NCBI GenBank assembly: GCA_031216915.1
Contig: CM062289.1
Span: forward strand, 250,227,113 to 250,291,112
DNA: 64,000 nucleotides
Origin: Pictodentalium vernedei
Lineage: Eukaryota > Mollusca > Scaphopoda > Dentaliida > Dentaliidae
Reading direction: 5' to 3'
Shown: piece by piece, positions 33,966-45,500 of the stretch
Numbering within the stretch: position 1 is the first letter of the stretch
Layout of the letters: each line of letters starts with the position of its first letter
Translations under genes and position numbers: made by a program
The notes under the pieces: generated by a model
Seen by the model: only the letters and a program-made list of their open reading frames with translations
What the model was told of the DNA's origin: nothing
Databases searched by the model: none

Positions 33966-34440
33966 ATTAGGTGAAAAACGCAAACTGATGTATGAAGAAA
34001 AGCCCATGCATGACCAGCATGCTCGATACACAAAAACACCAACATCGATACACATCAGTCGTACCAGTGGTTGACACAATTAGGCCTGAAAGGTCATACA
34101 GAATCCTTGATAACAGCAGCCCAGGATAAAGCAATCGCCACGCGATACAACTGCAAACATATAATGAAACAACGGATTGATTAGACTTGCCGAATATGCC
34201 ACAAAAAAACAACCGAGACAGTAGAGAACATCATTTCAGCTTGTCCGAGCCTAGCGTCCACTGAAACTATTACTCGTCATAACAAGATTGCTATATATGT
34301 CCATTGGGTTCTGTGCAAAGACAACAATTTTGAGGTGAATCCCATGTGATATAACCATCAACCACAGACCGTAACCACCGAAAATGATATTACAATCTTA
34401 TAGGACACAGAAAAACACACTGATAGACATATACCATGTA
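33966..34440 (+). pseudogene. LINE ORF C-terminal fragment (R2-like tail)
   Basis: Frameshifted reading: LMYEEKPMHDQHARYTKTP, CRICHKKTTETVENIISACP, RHNKIAIYVHWVLCKDN and YNHQPQTVT-ENDITIL. This pattern (C-x-x-C, H, C knuckle, then HWxxCK) is common in the 3' part of a widespread invertebrate LINE group. Everything upstream is missing, so the copy is 5'-truncated, as LINEs often are. Confidence 0.6.
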
Positions 34441-34947
34441 ATATTATGCCTCAAAGATAGTAATCGGAACGCTGAAATACCATCTAAGGGTTCCACCGTG
34501 TCGGGTAACTCAACTGATATTATTTGATATCAGGTTAATAACAGCCATTACTGTTTTGATCAAATTGATGCATTTTCATTCGCTTCGAATTTTCAAAATT
34601 TGAATTAAAACAAAATAAAAAAATCTCAGTACCGAAAATATTACCAAGGTTCCGTATTTATTGATTTAAAACATTAAATATTTAAAAACTGGACAGAAAA
34701 TATTATTTGTACTCCCAAAAGTTCTTTGTTGTTTTTACGACGCTATACTTTTCCGATTACTAGTCTATCAATTTTTTATGCTGAAGCGAACATTTTCTTT
34801 ACAGTCTACTCAACAGATTAAGAGAGATTTTTTGAACATTTGAAAGTGCTTTGTTAACCCTTTTTAAGTGGTAATGACAGTAAACGTATGTAAGGGTGTT
34901 GTTTCAGGTATTCTTGTAGCGATAAGTTATATTTTGTAAACAAATCG
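34441..34947. other. non-coding stretch, no feature seen
   Basis: AT-rich, no gene or repeat recognised. Confidence 0.4.
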
Positions 34948-35011
34948 TCCCCTGAGTTCCAATGTGTTCTATGTGCCCAGTGGCACATAGAACACATTGA
35001 AACTCAGGGGA
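34948..35011. repeat. short palindrome family, copy 2
   Basis: Arms of about 30 bp: TCCCCTGAGTTCCAATGTG through TTCTATGTGCC and back, around CAG. One mismatch only. Related to 13078-13141 and 48971-49026. Confidence 0.85.
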
Positions 35012-36357
35012 TGAAATATCTCACTTCGAACAGCGAAGATTGTTTACTGTCATCATGGATACATACCGGTGCCGGTTACTGTTGATGATTCTGCGCCGTG
35101 CTGTCAATTGCAGCTTCTAAAAAATAACGCCCGGTCGTTCTTTGTTTCTCGTGAAAATGTACTAATCCCTTGATTTACATGGACTTTCGGCATAAAAAAT
35201 ATGTTACATCGCCTTGTTTGGAAATGTATCAGCCAGCTACACACCATGTAACTTATAATGTACCCGACACCAATATGAAAGATCTGAAGTGTAGTACCTA
35301 CCTTCTGCTGGACACAGTATCTTGATCTGTAAATTGAATGAAGTATGATGTGGAATTTATAAATAAATGTCATCCCAACAGTCATCGGCGCCACAGTTAC
35401 CATCACAAACAATTTTAGAAAGTAGGTTGATAATGTATCCAGTTCCAGCAAATCACATCACCTTCAGAAAATCGCAATTTTGGGCACAGTGAATATTCCG
35501 AGAAATGTCACTAACACCAAAACTGTGAATTGAAGTGAACGAAGTAACATTCCATATAGTATTTAATATTCACTCAATATGAATTAGCGTCAAAAGAGTG
35601 AATATAAGTTGATAATAATAATAATAATAATAGTAATAATAACTTCTTTGGCCATCCCCTGGTTTGTGGTTCGTATACGAGAAGGCCTTGGTTACCTCTG
35701 GTCTTGGAAATGTTGCTCCCGCCCCGGTACTTTCCCAGAAATGAATTGTTTAATACTATACAGTACTTCTTTCTTCCCAATTTCACTTATTAGCATACTA
35801 ACCCTCTCTTTAATATCACCCAATAACCACCTTTCCTTATTCCCCCATCCCATTTCACCATTATACTTCAAGTGAATGTTAATCTGTCAGACTGTCAGAC
35901 TAATCAAGGAATTAAAAGAAACTGCTGCAGGGTCACTTTTACACCAAAATTACACATTTGGCTCTCATCACCATCTTTCTCAACGTTCCCCTTAAGCTCC
36001 AGCCACCTCCACCTTGACCCCAGTTCCTCAAATTATGGTTTCTCCTTATCACGCATGCCGCCTAAAGACGTAAGTACTCCTACCCCAATCCACCATGATT
36101 CTCGCCCTGACTATTCTTTTATCTTGGGTAGTGCCTCCTTTGAGGGTCATATATCTTTATTGAATAGCTTTCCAACAGCACCTCCGTAAAAATATTAAAA
36201 TCAAATATTTCTGAAAAACTTATCCATGAAATCTCGACTCGCGATCTGTTCGCAAAGAGGCTTCTTTTGCGATTGTTGTAGCACGAGCTGGAGCTGCACA
36301 GTCAATTTATGTGATAATATTATACTAAATATGGGTGTTATATTTATATATTTTCAG
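35012..36357. other. intronic DNA with an ATA microsatellite
   Basis: ATA repeats at 35610-35642. A hydrophobic minus-strand frame (35104-35451) is unrecognised. No other feature. Confidence 0.4.
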
Positions 36358-36433
36358 GCAGATAAGCTGTATGGCTTCCACACGCGAACCATTTTGTGCA
36401 AGCCAATCCGAAACAGACAATTCCAGATAATAG
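36358..36433 (+). CDS. PDE11A: PDE11-like phosphodiesterase, GAF-B exon 2
   Basis: ATTTTCAG before 36358 and G|GTATAT after 36433. It encodes ADKLYGFHTRTILCKPI and RNRQFQII plus the first base of a Gly codon. This matches the GAF strand bearing GFHxRSxLCxPI in PDE5/PDE11. The starting phase fits the end of exon 21528-21642 and the ending phase fits exon 40817-40884. The intron before it is 14.7 kb and holds the Penelope nest. Confidence 0.93.
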
Positions 36434-36859
36434 GTATATTATAATATAATTTATTATATGCTAGCCTGTGTATTATCGCAAATTAATTAAAAGATATTTC
36501 TCGATATTCATCGATTCCTAAATGACGTCACGTATCGGCAATTGACGTCGCATTGAAGGAAGGATCAGCAGATCTTTGTTATTGTCTTGAAACTAACTGT
36601 TTGCAGTCGAATTGGGCTGAATATTGCTCAGTAAAATGTCATGTAGCATATAATAAAAAGAAAATCTGCGCGGTCGTGAAAAATAAAACTTTCATGTCCA
36701 CACTCAGGAGATAATTCCCGATATTCACTAAAACAGCGTAGATATCCTCGAAATATTATAGATAATATTTCGGGTGGGAAATGCAACTCAAACTGTTTTT
36801 GTTGTGAAAAGGGGACATCCAATAATCACTTGCATTCGCTTGTTTTGTATGAAATGGTG

Positions 36860-37108
36860 TTAACCCTTTACCCAACGAATCGCCCGCATCTGCCCGCGTA
36901 ATATACAAATTCAGCATTTGAAAAAATATTATTTTTAAAAAAAATTCAACAAAACCATATCATGTGAACCCTCGTTGGAACAAGCTCGTCGAGCTCGTTC
37001 CAACGAGGGGTCACATGCTATGGTTTTGTTGAATTTTTGTGAAAGATTTAAAAAAATGGTATTTAATATAATAAATTTTGATACCGTCTGCGTTGGGTAA
37101 AGGGTTAA
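36860..37108 (+). repeat. TTAA MITE subfamily A, copy 5
   Basis: TTAACCCTTTACCC to GGGTAAAGGGTTAA, arms CTCGTTGG and CCAACGAG. Complete. Confidence 0.9.
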
Positions 37109-37229
37109 ATTTCAGTGACGGATTCATGCTGAAGTGGACCCGATGAACACACTTAAGCCTCACATCCCAGCTTTTGTTTTCTAATTTCTATTAAGTACAT
37201 ACTTTAATGAAATCACAAAGAGGTCTTTT

Positions 37230-37427
37230 TCGCAATCCGATTGCAATACACTTACATCACCGGGTGAAGATTTCAAAATAAAATGCTGAGAAATCAAGAC
37301 CATATTAAGAAAAACAAACGAAAATATCATCTCAGATTCAATGATCTCGCATTTCTTTTTAGACGGAAGAGATGATAACGTGTTACTGGGAGGAAAGCGG
37401 ACAGAAAATATCGACCGGATCGCGACT
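37230..37427. repeat. MITE with TCGCGATC ends, copy 3
   Basis: CGCAATCCGATTGC at the left and TCGACCGGATCGCGA at the right. The body includes AAACAAACGAAAAT and GGAAAGCGGACAGAAAAT. One of the better preserved copies. Confidence 0.65.
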
Positions 37428-37965
37428 TTCTATTCGCGTTTGTGATTACTTTACTGTACGAGTGGGTTTGAAGGCATATTTTACTCTATTATATAACTGG
37501 TATGCAGCTTTGTATGGAATATCTAGAACATGTTAACTCTTTAGCCAATATTTCTAAAAAATGCCCAGTGTTTTATTCTTAAATGGTTTAAGTTGTTTCC
37601 ACAGAATTCAAATTGGTTAATTATCAACCAGGTCCTTGCGATTGGGTACGAATGATGCTTGTCTTTTGTCGATTATTTTCATTGGCCTTAAAATTATGAT
37701 TCGGTCATTTCGAGTTATTTCCCTTCCACTAGTCAATATTTGAAAATCTTTGATCTGACAACACTGGTTGTGACATTCCTTTGCAAAAAGAAATGCAAAA
37801 ATTGATAAACTGGTTTTAAATGATAAATTTGGTTTTAATATATGGTTTTGATGTCAGAAATTAATTTGAATTATTTTTGTGAAGCGGCTGCAATTTCGAT
37901 ACTTTGAATTCTGACCAATAGCAACTGCACACTTATTCGTTTCTTTGGTTGTCAAGAATAACAAC
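37428..37965. other. non-coding stretch, no feature seen
   Basis: No feature apart from a position immediately upstream of the 37966 ORF. No TATA or splice signals stand out. Confidence 0.35.
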
Positions 37966-38872
37966 ATGGCGGACAGACCTAGGAGAGACACGAAAATTAA
38001 AAACTATAAGTCTTTGAATGAGGGTTTAGCTGACGAAGAACATGATAGTGCCTCAGAAGAAAGCCCACTTGATGTACAAGCATCGATGCCAGCCGGTGGA
38101 GATTCAGAAATTGATGAATCAATTGATGAGTTGATGGCGAATTTGAAGGAAGTTGAAAAAGAAAAGAAAAAGCAAAAGAACTTCTTGAAAAAAAACTAAA
38201 AAATAAAATCGCAGAAACTAAGACAGAAATAAATAGACTGAAAGGTACGAATACGAAAGGCTCTGCATTAAATTCGAAAGGTGGTGAATTGTTGCGAGGC
38301 CAAGATGACATTTACATTCATCCTAAAAAGGACATTTCTAAAATAGATTTGGACAGTCTTCGTAAAATGGAAGAGCTAAATCGCTTAGTGGATGTTCGGG
38401 GGCGCGGTGGCTCAGTTGGTAGAGGTGCAGGCTGCAAGCCGAGAGGTCCTCGGTTCGACTCCCACCTGCGGCAACCGCGTTGTGTCCTTGGGCAAGACAC
38501 TTCACCCCGATTGCCTACATGGGGGCACGATGACGCTGTGTACTGAGGCGTACTGCACGTCGATGGTGCGCATGTCTTCAACCAATCTAACCCTGCCTGT
38601 GCTGCGGTGCAGAGTTCAGAGTTACGATGTTGGGGAGCTGACAGCTGCTCGTCGTTGCTCGGTGGTTCTCTCCGGGTACTCCGGCTTCCTCCACCCGTAA
38701 AACTGTCATGGTCACGATTAGCCATTGTGCATAAGTATGTGACCTTAAACACCAATAAATAAATAAATTAGTGGATGTTAAAATGAAAAAAGTCATCTTA
38801 GATAAGGGCAAGCTGAGGAACTTTCAGGAAGAACAATGCAAGTTGTTGATTGATGATTTAGGTTTTGTATAA
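37966..38872 (+). pseudogene. unknown coiled-coil ORF, broken by frameshift and SINE
   Basis: ATG at 37966 in good context (AACAACATGGCG). It encodes MADRPRRDTKIKNYKSLNEG, an acidic middle and a Lys/Glu-rich helix (LKEVEKEKKK). One indel in the A-rich tract near 38170-38185 shifts the frame, which continues ELLEKKLKNKIAETKTEI, DDIYIHPKKDISKIDLDSL and KMEELNRLVDV. A SINE (38397-38767) then interrupts. After it, KMKKVILDKGKLRNFQEEQ ends at TAA 38872. AATAAA lies at 38983. Without the damage the ORF would be about 160 codons. It is intronless and may be a retroelement Gag-like ORF or a retrocopy. The family is not recognised. Confidence 0.55.
38397..38767 (+). mobile_element. SINE copy 4, intact, perfect target duplication
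   Basis: Flanked by TTAGTGGATGTT at 38385-38396 and 38768-38779. The head GGTGGCTCAGTTGGTAGAGG (A box) and GGTTCGACTCC (B box) look like a tRNA with AAGCCGAGAGGTCC before the B box. Then comes the body with GCGTACTGCACGTCGATGG and a tail CACCAATAAATAAATAAA. The best preserved copy; a recent insertion. Confidence 0.95.
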
Positions 38873-38982
38873 TTTAATTGTATTTTGTCTGTACATGTTT
38901 CTGCATGTTCTTTGTAATTGTATTGAGTCTCATGTCACATTGTGTTATAATGTGTTGTCGGATTAATGGATTTTCAATGTCT

Positions 38983-38988
38983 CAATAA
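38983..38988 (+). terminator. polyadenylation signal of the 37966 ORF
   Basis: AATAAA about 110 bp after the stop codon, followed by a T-rich stretch. Use is inferred. Confidence 0.35.
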
Positions 38989-38999
38989 ATCCTTTATTA

Positions 39000-40406
39000 T
39001 TATGCTTTTCCTTGTCATGCAAGCTGATTGGTTGATTCTTATTCTTAAATTACCTGAGGTAGCGTAGAATAGTCAAGACGTATCTCATTGCTCATAGCTT
39101 TGTTCAAGTTGAGGCAAGGCATGTATCAGATGTGCGTGTGTGCTAGTGCATACATTGAGCATTACCTCACATACGAATCACTGCAAACGTGGTGTGTGCC
39201 TATGTGCTGTATGTGTTGTGCGCAGATTGTGCACTGGGACGCAAACACATCTTAGAGATGCCTCGCCCTCACTCGGACATGGGACTGTATATAGATAGGT
39301 ACAGGCTACGGTGAATGATGCAATCTGACAAAATCTACCAAGAACTGATCAAATTCAATCAGGTACTGGCTAATGTGAATGCTGCAATCTGACAGAATCT
39401 ACCAAGACTTGGTCAATTTCAGAGGTCGAGTCAGGGTCGGAGATAGCGGACAGCTGGAAGTAGTTTAATAAGTCAGACGCAATGGTAGTAGACTCGTGTG
39501 TAGGACAGGTACTGGTAACCGTGATACAAGCTAGCAGTGGTGGAAGACAATAGTACTGGGTTAAAACAGTTACAAACGATCATAGGGCAGATAACTGAAA
39601 TCATGGAGGAAACCAATGGTAGGCATACTGAAAGAATAGTCTTTTGTCTAGAACAAAGTAACCGTAGTGGCCTGGTGGTAGCAAATTATATTAGTAGGGG
39701 TAACATATAATAGTTTCTAGGTAAAGAGAGAAGGGGCAGGAATGATTGACGTAGAGGTCATATTGTCACCACAGACAGCCCCGTAGGAGTAGCAGCAGAG
39801 GCAGGCCGAGATATAGAAACCATCAGCTATCTAGCTTGGAGCCAAGAGAATACTGCTCATAAAAAAACTCTCACTGAATTCCTTTCTAAGATACGCCTGT
39901 ATTTATAGAATCCTTTTCTCACCGTATGTACACTTATTATGCTAGTAAATTGTTTATCCAATCAAATGAAGTTACTAAGAGACATAGACTCCGCAATATT
40001 AGGTTCAGGATGGCTGAAAAGCACCAAAAATTAATTTAATATTAGGTGCCCGTCAGCCATTTTGTTTTATCATTATATCCACATTCCCCAGCTTTTAATT
40101 TACACGTACGTACATGCTGCAGCTCAGTCGTACACAGGACCCACCATATAAAATAGCCCCGTCGTATAAACATTGCATTCGATTGAATGAAACTGTTATA
40201 ATAAAATGCCAAACCAGCCCAAAACACTGGCGTTTATAGAACACGTCACGAGTGATTTATTAGAATGCGGAAGCAAAATTACTCCCCTTGTTGCGTATGT
40301 AAACATCGTCTGCTTTGTTTACATTTTTCGAGAAGTGCGCATCATTTAACTATACGTTGACTTAACTTCCCCAATGACATTTTAGCATGCCGTGCATAAT
40401 AAATAC
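39000..40406. repeat. diverged repeats with a 60-bp duplication
   Basis: Two near copies (39301-39355 and 39362-39420) share GCTA/GGTGAATG, GCAATCTGACA and ATCTACCAAGA. Related sequence is at 4770-4840. TGTGCTGTATGTGTTGTG near 39205 recurs at 40625, after the hairpin. No gene was seen. Confidence 0.4.
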
Positions 40407-40546
40407 GTTACAGGGCGTTTAGTTGGCAGATACAGTGACATATACGGCGAAGAGAAAACAATATTAGGTTCGGCGAAAGCCGAACCTAATATTGTTTTTT
40501 CTTCGCCGTATATGACACTGTATCTGCCAACTGAACACCCTGTTAC
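40407..40546. repeat. long near-perfect hairpin, GGCGAAAGCC loop
   Basis: Arms of about 67 bp start GTTACAGGGCG and run through GGCAGATACAGTGACATATA and CAATATTAGGTTCGGC. The loop is GAAA. Very few mismatches. Structurally like 58178-58315. Confidence 0.85.
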
Positions 40547-40816
40547 TTATAATGTGCTGCGTGTTTTATGCGAGCATTGTGTACTAATACACTGGCACAT
40601 CACGGTGCTTCTAGTCTGTGTCTATGTGCTGCATGTGTTGTGATCCATAGATCGTTAGTATACCGTGAATACAACTGTTGAAAAGTGGTCTACGCAACCG
40701 GCGTTTTTCCCCCAGAACGTTCAAACATGCACACAAAACACCCAAATATTGTTACAGTATAAGGCTGCAGAAGACCTAACGGGCGTCATTAATTCATTTT
40801 ATTTATATTCCCTTAG

Positions 40817-40884
40817 GTGTTGCTCAAATAGTTAACCGAATAGATGGCTTGCCCTTTGATGAACATGACGACCAGTTTTTTGAG
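40817..40884 (+). CDS. PDE11A: PDE11-like phosphodiesterase, GAF-B exon 3
   Basis: CCCTTAG before 40817, GAG|GTGAGT after 40884. Two leading bases complete the Gly split from exon 36358-36433. It encodes VAQIVNRIDGLPFDEHDDQF, the GVxQxxNKxxGxPF segment that ends a GAF core. It ends on a codon border. Confidence 0.93.
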
Positions 40885-40946
40885 GTGAGTTATGTAGACG
40901 TTCATGAAAGATATAAAGCAAAATATTACAAAGAATCATATCCTTC

Positions 40947-41181
40947 TTAACCCTTTACCTAACATGAAAAGTAGACGACACTTGCAAACAACATTCTTGA
41001 ATAACTCATTTTTTTCATTTTCTTGTCTCAAAAACATAGGTTATGACCCTATTCCAAAGAGGGTCATAACCTATGCTTTTGAGACAAAAAATGAAAACAA
41101 AGTAATGAAAATTAATTGGCGATTTTTGTGAATAGCGCTGACCGTTTTTTTTTTTGGCCGTTACGTTGGGTAAAGGGTTAA
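40947..41181 (+). repeat. TTAA MITE subfamily B, copy 3 (short hairpin)
   Basis: TTAACCCTTTACC to GGGTAAAGGGTTAA. The hairpin centre is deleted to ATGACCCTATTCCAAAGAGG. Confidence 0.85.
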
Positions 41182-41965
41182 CGCCAAACTCAAGTTTGTT
41201 ATTGAAAACATTCTGTTGGCTTTCGTTGTCGGTCCTAGTTCACCAGTTTTACCCGGCTGTACTCATATAATAGGTAATATCATTTACCGATAATCCCTCT
41301 CTTCTCAAATATTTCAGGTTTTGTAAATCTTTTTTTCTCAGCCTGCATATTCATTCCTAAATTGCACGACATAACATTACAGATGCATTCTGAGCAAATT
41401 AAGTTTTAAGAAAACTTTGATCAAATTAAGCCAAATGTGTGTCTATGATTTCGCTAACACTTAAGGAGACAATTTCAAGAGTTGGAACCCAGTACCGGTT
41501 TAGTCCCGGCTGCATAAAAATCATCAGTTCAGTACATTCAGTTTGGCAGTATTCACTTCTTCAAACTCATCAAATTCAGAGACTGAGAAGAAAATCCCGA
41601 CACAATAAATGCGCGGTCCGGGGTATATATAGGGTCATTTTAAATGTATACTATTGTAGTGAAAATATTGATTGGGCTATAATATTAAATTTACAGAGCT
41701 ACCATTTTCTTCATGAATTCAGGTCGTATTACGATCCTGCACCGAAGAAGCAGTATCTCGGGTTCTCTTGGTTAAATCAATGAGACACCCGGTGTGGGTA
41801 ATTCAGCAATTCACAATACAATTCTGCATACGCAGTTTCCAATCAAAATGTCTTGTCTTAGTCTGGTGTTCTGTGCATTGATTCCCGACTTTGTATATTG
41901 GTCTTTGTCTGCACATACATCTTAGATTTACTTATCATCTTTTCATTTAGCTACGTAAGAACTGG
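41182..41965. other. intronic DNA, unassigned frame
   Basis: A 114-codon plus frame (41439-41783) has no known motif and no splice support. Otherwise featureless. Confidence 0.35.
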
Positions 41966-42202
41966 TTAACCCTTTACCTAACGCAGGCGATTTCAAAATT
42001 TATTATTTTAAATATCATTTAAATTTTTTCAAAATATTTCAACAAAACCATATCATGTTACACCTCTTTGGAACGAGCTGGTTCCAAAGAGGGGTCACAT
42101 GATATGGTTTTGTTGAAATTTTTCGAAAAATAATATTTTTTCAGCTGCTGAATTTGCATATTACGCGAGCGGATGCGGGCGATTCGTTGGGTAAAGGGTT
42201 AA
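41966..42202 (-). repeat. TTAA MITE subfamily A, copy 6 (inverted)
   Basis: Same ends as the other copies, but the body is reversed (CGGGCGATTCGTTGGG at the right). Arms CTCTTTGG and CCAAAGAG. Confidence 0.9.
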
Positions 42203-42589
42203 CTGATTCATAACTTATTTGGAAAACTTATTTCTGCGACCGACAGAATGGGGCTACTTTAACTTGTCGCTTTATTGTTGGCCTTCTTCAAATAAAACTC
42301 TTCTACGAAAGATAATGATTGGGTATGATTTTAACACCAATGAAGTACAGGTTGATTTCTTGTCCAGTTGTTGGGTAGCAAGGTTTATTTCAGAAGGAAC
42401 GAAAAGTTGTAATGGTTCTACAAAAGCTCTCTTGCCAGGCTATCAGTCTAATTTCGGGAGGAATTCCACGCTGTTATAGGACTGTTTGCTTGCCCACTTT
42501 TCGTGGAGTTTGTGTGCCGTTTACCTTTGATTATTCCCGCATTTTAAAAAATGCGGGGATATTGTCATGATCTTCCATACGTCTTCCAT

Positions 42590-45500
42590 ACGTCCGGTTT
42601 TGTAATTCGAAACGCTGCAACTTTCTACAGTTGTTCGATAGGGTCTGTGCAACCCAAAAATACAACTTTTAAATTTTTGTGCCACCAGGTGGCTTCTGTG
42701 GAGCCACTTAAAAATGCGTTATTTTTTCACTTTTTTGCTGAATAGTCCCAACCTATGTAATTCGGAGTTCTAAAATTACACTAGGGTGCTGCTAAATGAT
42801 CTGTAGATATGTAGGAAGGTTTCGGATTTTTCGGGTGCCACGTGGCTGTGCCACCGTAGCCACTTTTGTGTTTTCTTAGACCGTTTCCGGCAAAAGGCTC
42901 GTAGGATATGTAATTCGAAATGCTAAATCCATGCTCAGATCTTGCAGTAGGGTCTATAGATGCGCACGAAGGTTTTGGATTTCTCGGGTGCCACGTGGCT
43001 GTGCCACCGTAGCCACTTTTGTGTTTTCTTAGACCGTTTCCGGCAAAAGGCTCGTAGGATATGTAATTCGAAACGCTAAATCCATGCTCAGAAGTTGCAG
43101 TAGGGGCTATAGATGCGCAGGAAGGTTTCGGATTTTTCGGGTGCCACGTGGCTGTGCCGCCGTAGCCACTTTTGTGTTTTCTTGAACCGTTTCCGGCAAA
43201 AGGCTCCTAGGGTATGTAATTCGAAACGCTAAAACCATGCTCAAATGTTGCAGTGGGGTCTGTAGATGCGCACGAAGGTTTCGGATTTTTCAGCTGCCAC
43301 GTGGCTGTACCACCATTGCCACTTTCGTGTTTTCTTAGACCGTTTCCGGTGAAAGGCTCCTAGGGTATGTAATTCGAAACACTAAAACCATGCTCAAATG
43401 TTGCAGTAGGGTCTGTAGATGTGCACGAAGGTTTCAGATTTTTCAGGTGCCACGTGGCTGTGCCACCGTTGCCACTTTTGTGTTTTCTTAGACCGTTTGT
43501 GGCGAAAGGCTCCTAGGGTATGTAATTCGAAATGCTAAAACCATGCTCAAATGTTGCAGTAGGGTCTGTAGATGCGCACGAATGTTTCGGATTTTTCAGG
43601 TGCCACGTGGCTGTGCCACCGTTGCCACTTTTATGTTTTCTTAGATCGTTTCCGGCGAAAGGCTCCTAGGGTATGTAATTTGAAACGCTAAAACCATGCT
43701 CAAATGTTGCAGTGGGGTCTGTAGAAGCACACGAAGGTTTCGGATTTTTCAGGTGCCACGTGGCTGTGCCACCGTTGCCACTTTTGTGTTTTCTGAGACC
43801 GTTTCCGCTGAAAGGCTCCTAGGGTATGTAATTCGAAACGCTAAAACCATGCTCAAATGTTGCAGTGGGGTCTGTAGATGCGCACAAAGGTTTTGGATTT
43901 TTCAGCTGCCACGTGGCTGTGCCACCGTTGCCACTTTTGTGTTTTCTTAGACCGTTTCCGGTGAAAGGCTCCTAGGGTATGTAATTCGAAACACTAAAAC
44001 CATGCTCAAATGTTGCAGTAGGGTCTGTAGATGTGCACGAAGGTTTCAGATTTTTCAGGTGCCACGTGGCTGTGCCACCGTTGCCACTTTTGTGTTTTCT
44101 TAGACCGTTTGTGGCGAAAGGCTCCTAGGGTATGTAATTCGAAACGCTAAAACCATGCTCAAATGTTGCAGTGGGGTCTGTAGAAGCACACGAAGGTTTC
44201 GGATTTTTCAGGTGCCACGCGGCTGTGCCACCGTTGCCACTTTTGTGTTTTCTGAGACCGTTTCTGCTGAACGGCTCCTAGGGTATGTAATTCGAAACGC
44301 TAAAACCATGCTCAAATGTTGCAGTGGGGTCTGTAGATGCGCACGAAGGTTTTGGATTTTTCAGCTGCCACGTGGCTGTGCCACCGTTGCCACTTTCGTG
44401 TTTTCTTAGACCGTTTCCGGTGAAAGGCTCCTAGGGTATGTAATTCGAAACACTAAAACCATGCTCAAATGTTGCATTAGGGTCTGTAGATGTGCACGAA
44501 GGTTTCAGATTTTTCAGGTGCCACGTGGCTGTGCCACCGTTGCCACTTTTGTGTTTTCTTAGACCGTTTGTGGCGAAAGGCTCCTAGGGTATGTAATTCG
44601 AAATGCTAAAACCATGCTCAAATGTTGCAGTAGGGTCTGTAGATGCGCACGAATGTTTCGGATTTTTCAGGTGCCACGTGGCTGTGCCACCGTTGCCACT
44701 TTTATGTTTTCTTAGATCGTTTCCGGCGAAAGGCTCCTAGGGTATGTAATTCGAAACGCTAAAACCATGCTCAAATGTTGCAGTGGGGTCTGTAGAAGCA
44801 CACGAAGGTTTCGGATTTTTCAGGTGCCACGTGGCTGTGCCACCGTTGCCACTTTTGTGTTTTCTGAGACAGTTTCCGCAGAAAGGCTCCTAGGGTATGT
44901 AATTCGAAACGCTAAAACCATGCTCAAATGTTGCAGTGGGGTCTGTAGATGCGCACGAAGGTTTTGGATTTTTCAGCTGCCACGTGGCTCTGCCGCCGTT
45001 GCCACTTTCGTGTTTTCTTAGACCGTTTCCAGGGAAAGGCTCCTAGGGTATGTAATTTGAAATGCTAAATCCATGCTCAAATGTTGCAGTAGGGTCTGTA
45101 GATGCGCACGAAGGTTTCGGATTTTTCAGGTGCCACGTGGCTGTGCCACTGTTGCCACTTTTGTGTTTTCTTAGACCGTTTGTGGCGAAAGGCTCCTAGG
45201 GTATGTAATTCGAAACGCTAAAACCATGCTCAAATGTTGCAGTGGGGTCTGTAGAAGCGCACGAAGGTTTCGGATTTTTCAGGTGCCACGTGGCTGTGCC
45301 ACCGTTGCCACTTTTGTGTTTTCTGAGACCGTTTCCGCTGAAAGGCTCCTAGGGTATGTAATTCGAAACGCTAAAACCATGCTCAAATGTTGCAGTGGGG
45401 TCTGTAGATGCGCACAAAGGTTTTGGATTTTTCAGCTGCCACGTGGCTGTGCCACCGTTGCCACTTTTGTGTTTTCTTAGACCGTTTCCGGTGAAAGGCT

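Noticed and set aside
35104..35451. 115-codon hydrophobic minus-strand frame
   Set aside because: No recognisable domain, no splice or promoter context; AT-rich DNA yields hydrophobic chance frames.
38399..38470. Genuine tRNA gene
   Set aside because: The A and B boxes belong to a SINE head; a target duplication and SINE body follow, and the acceptor stem is not closed.
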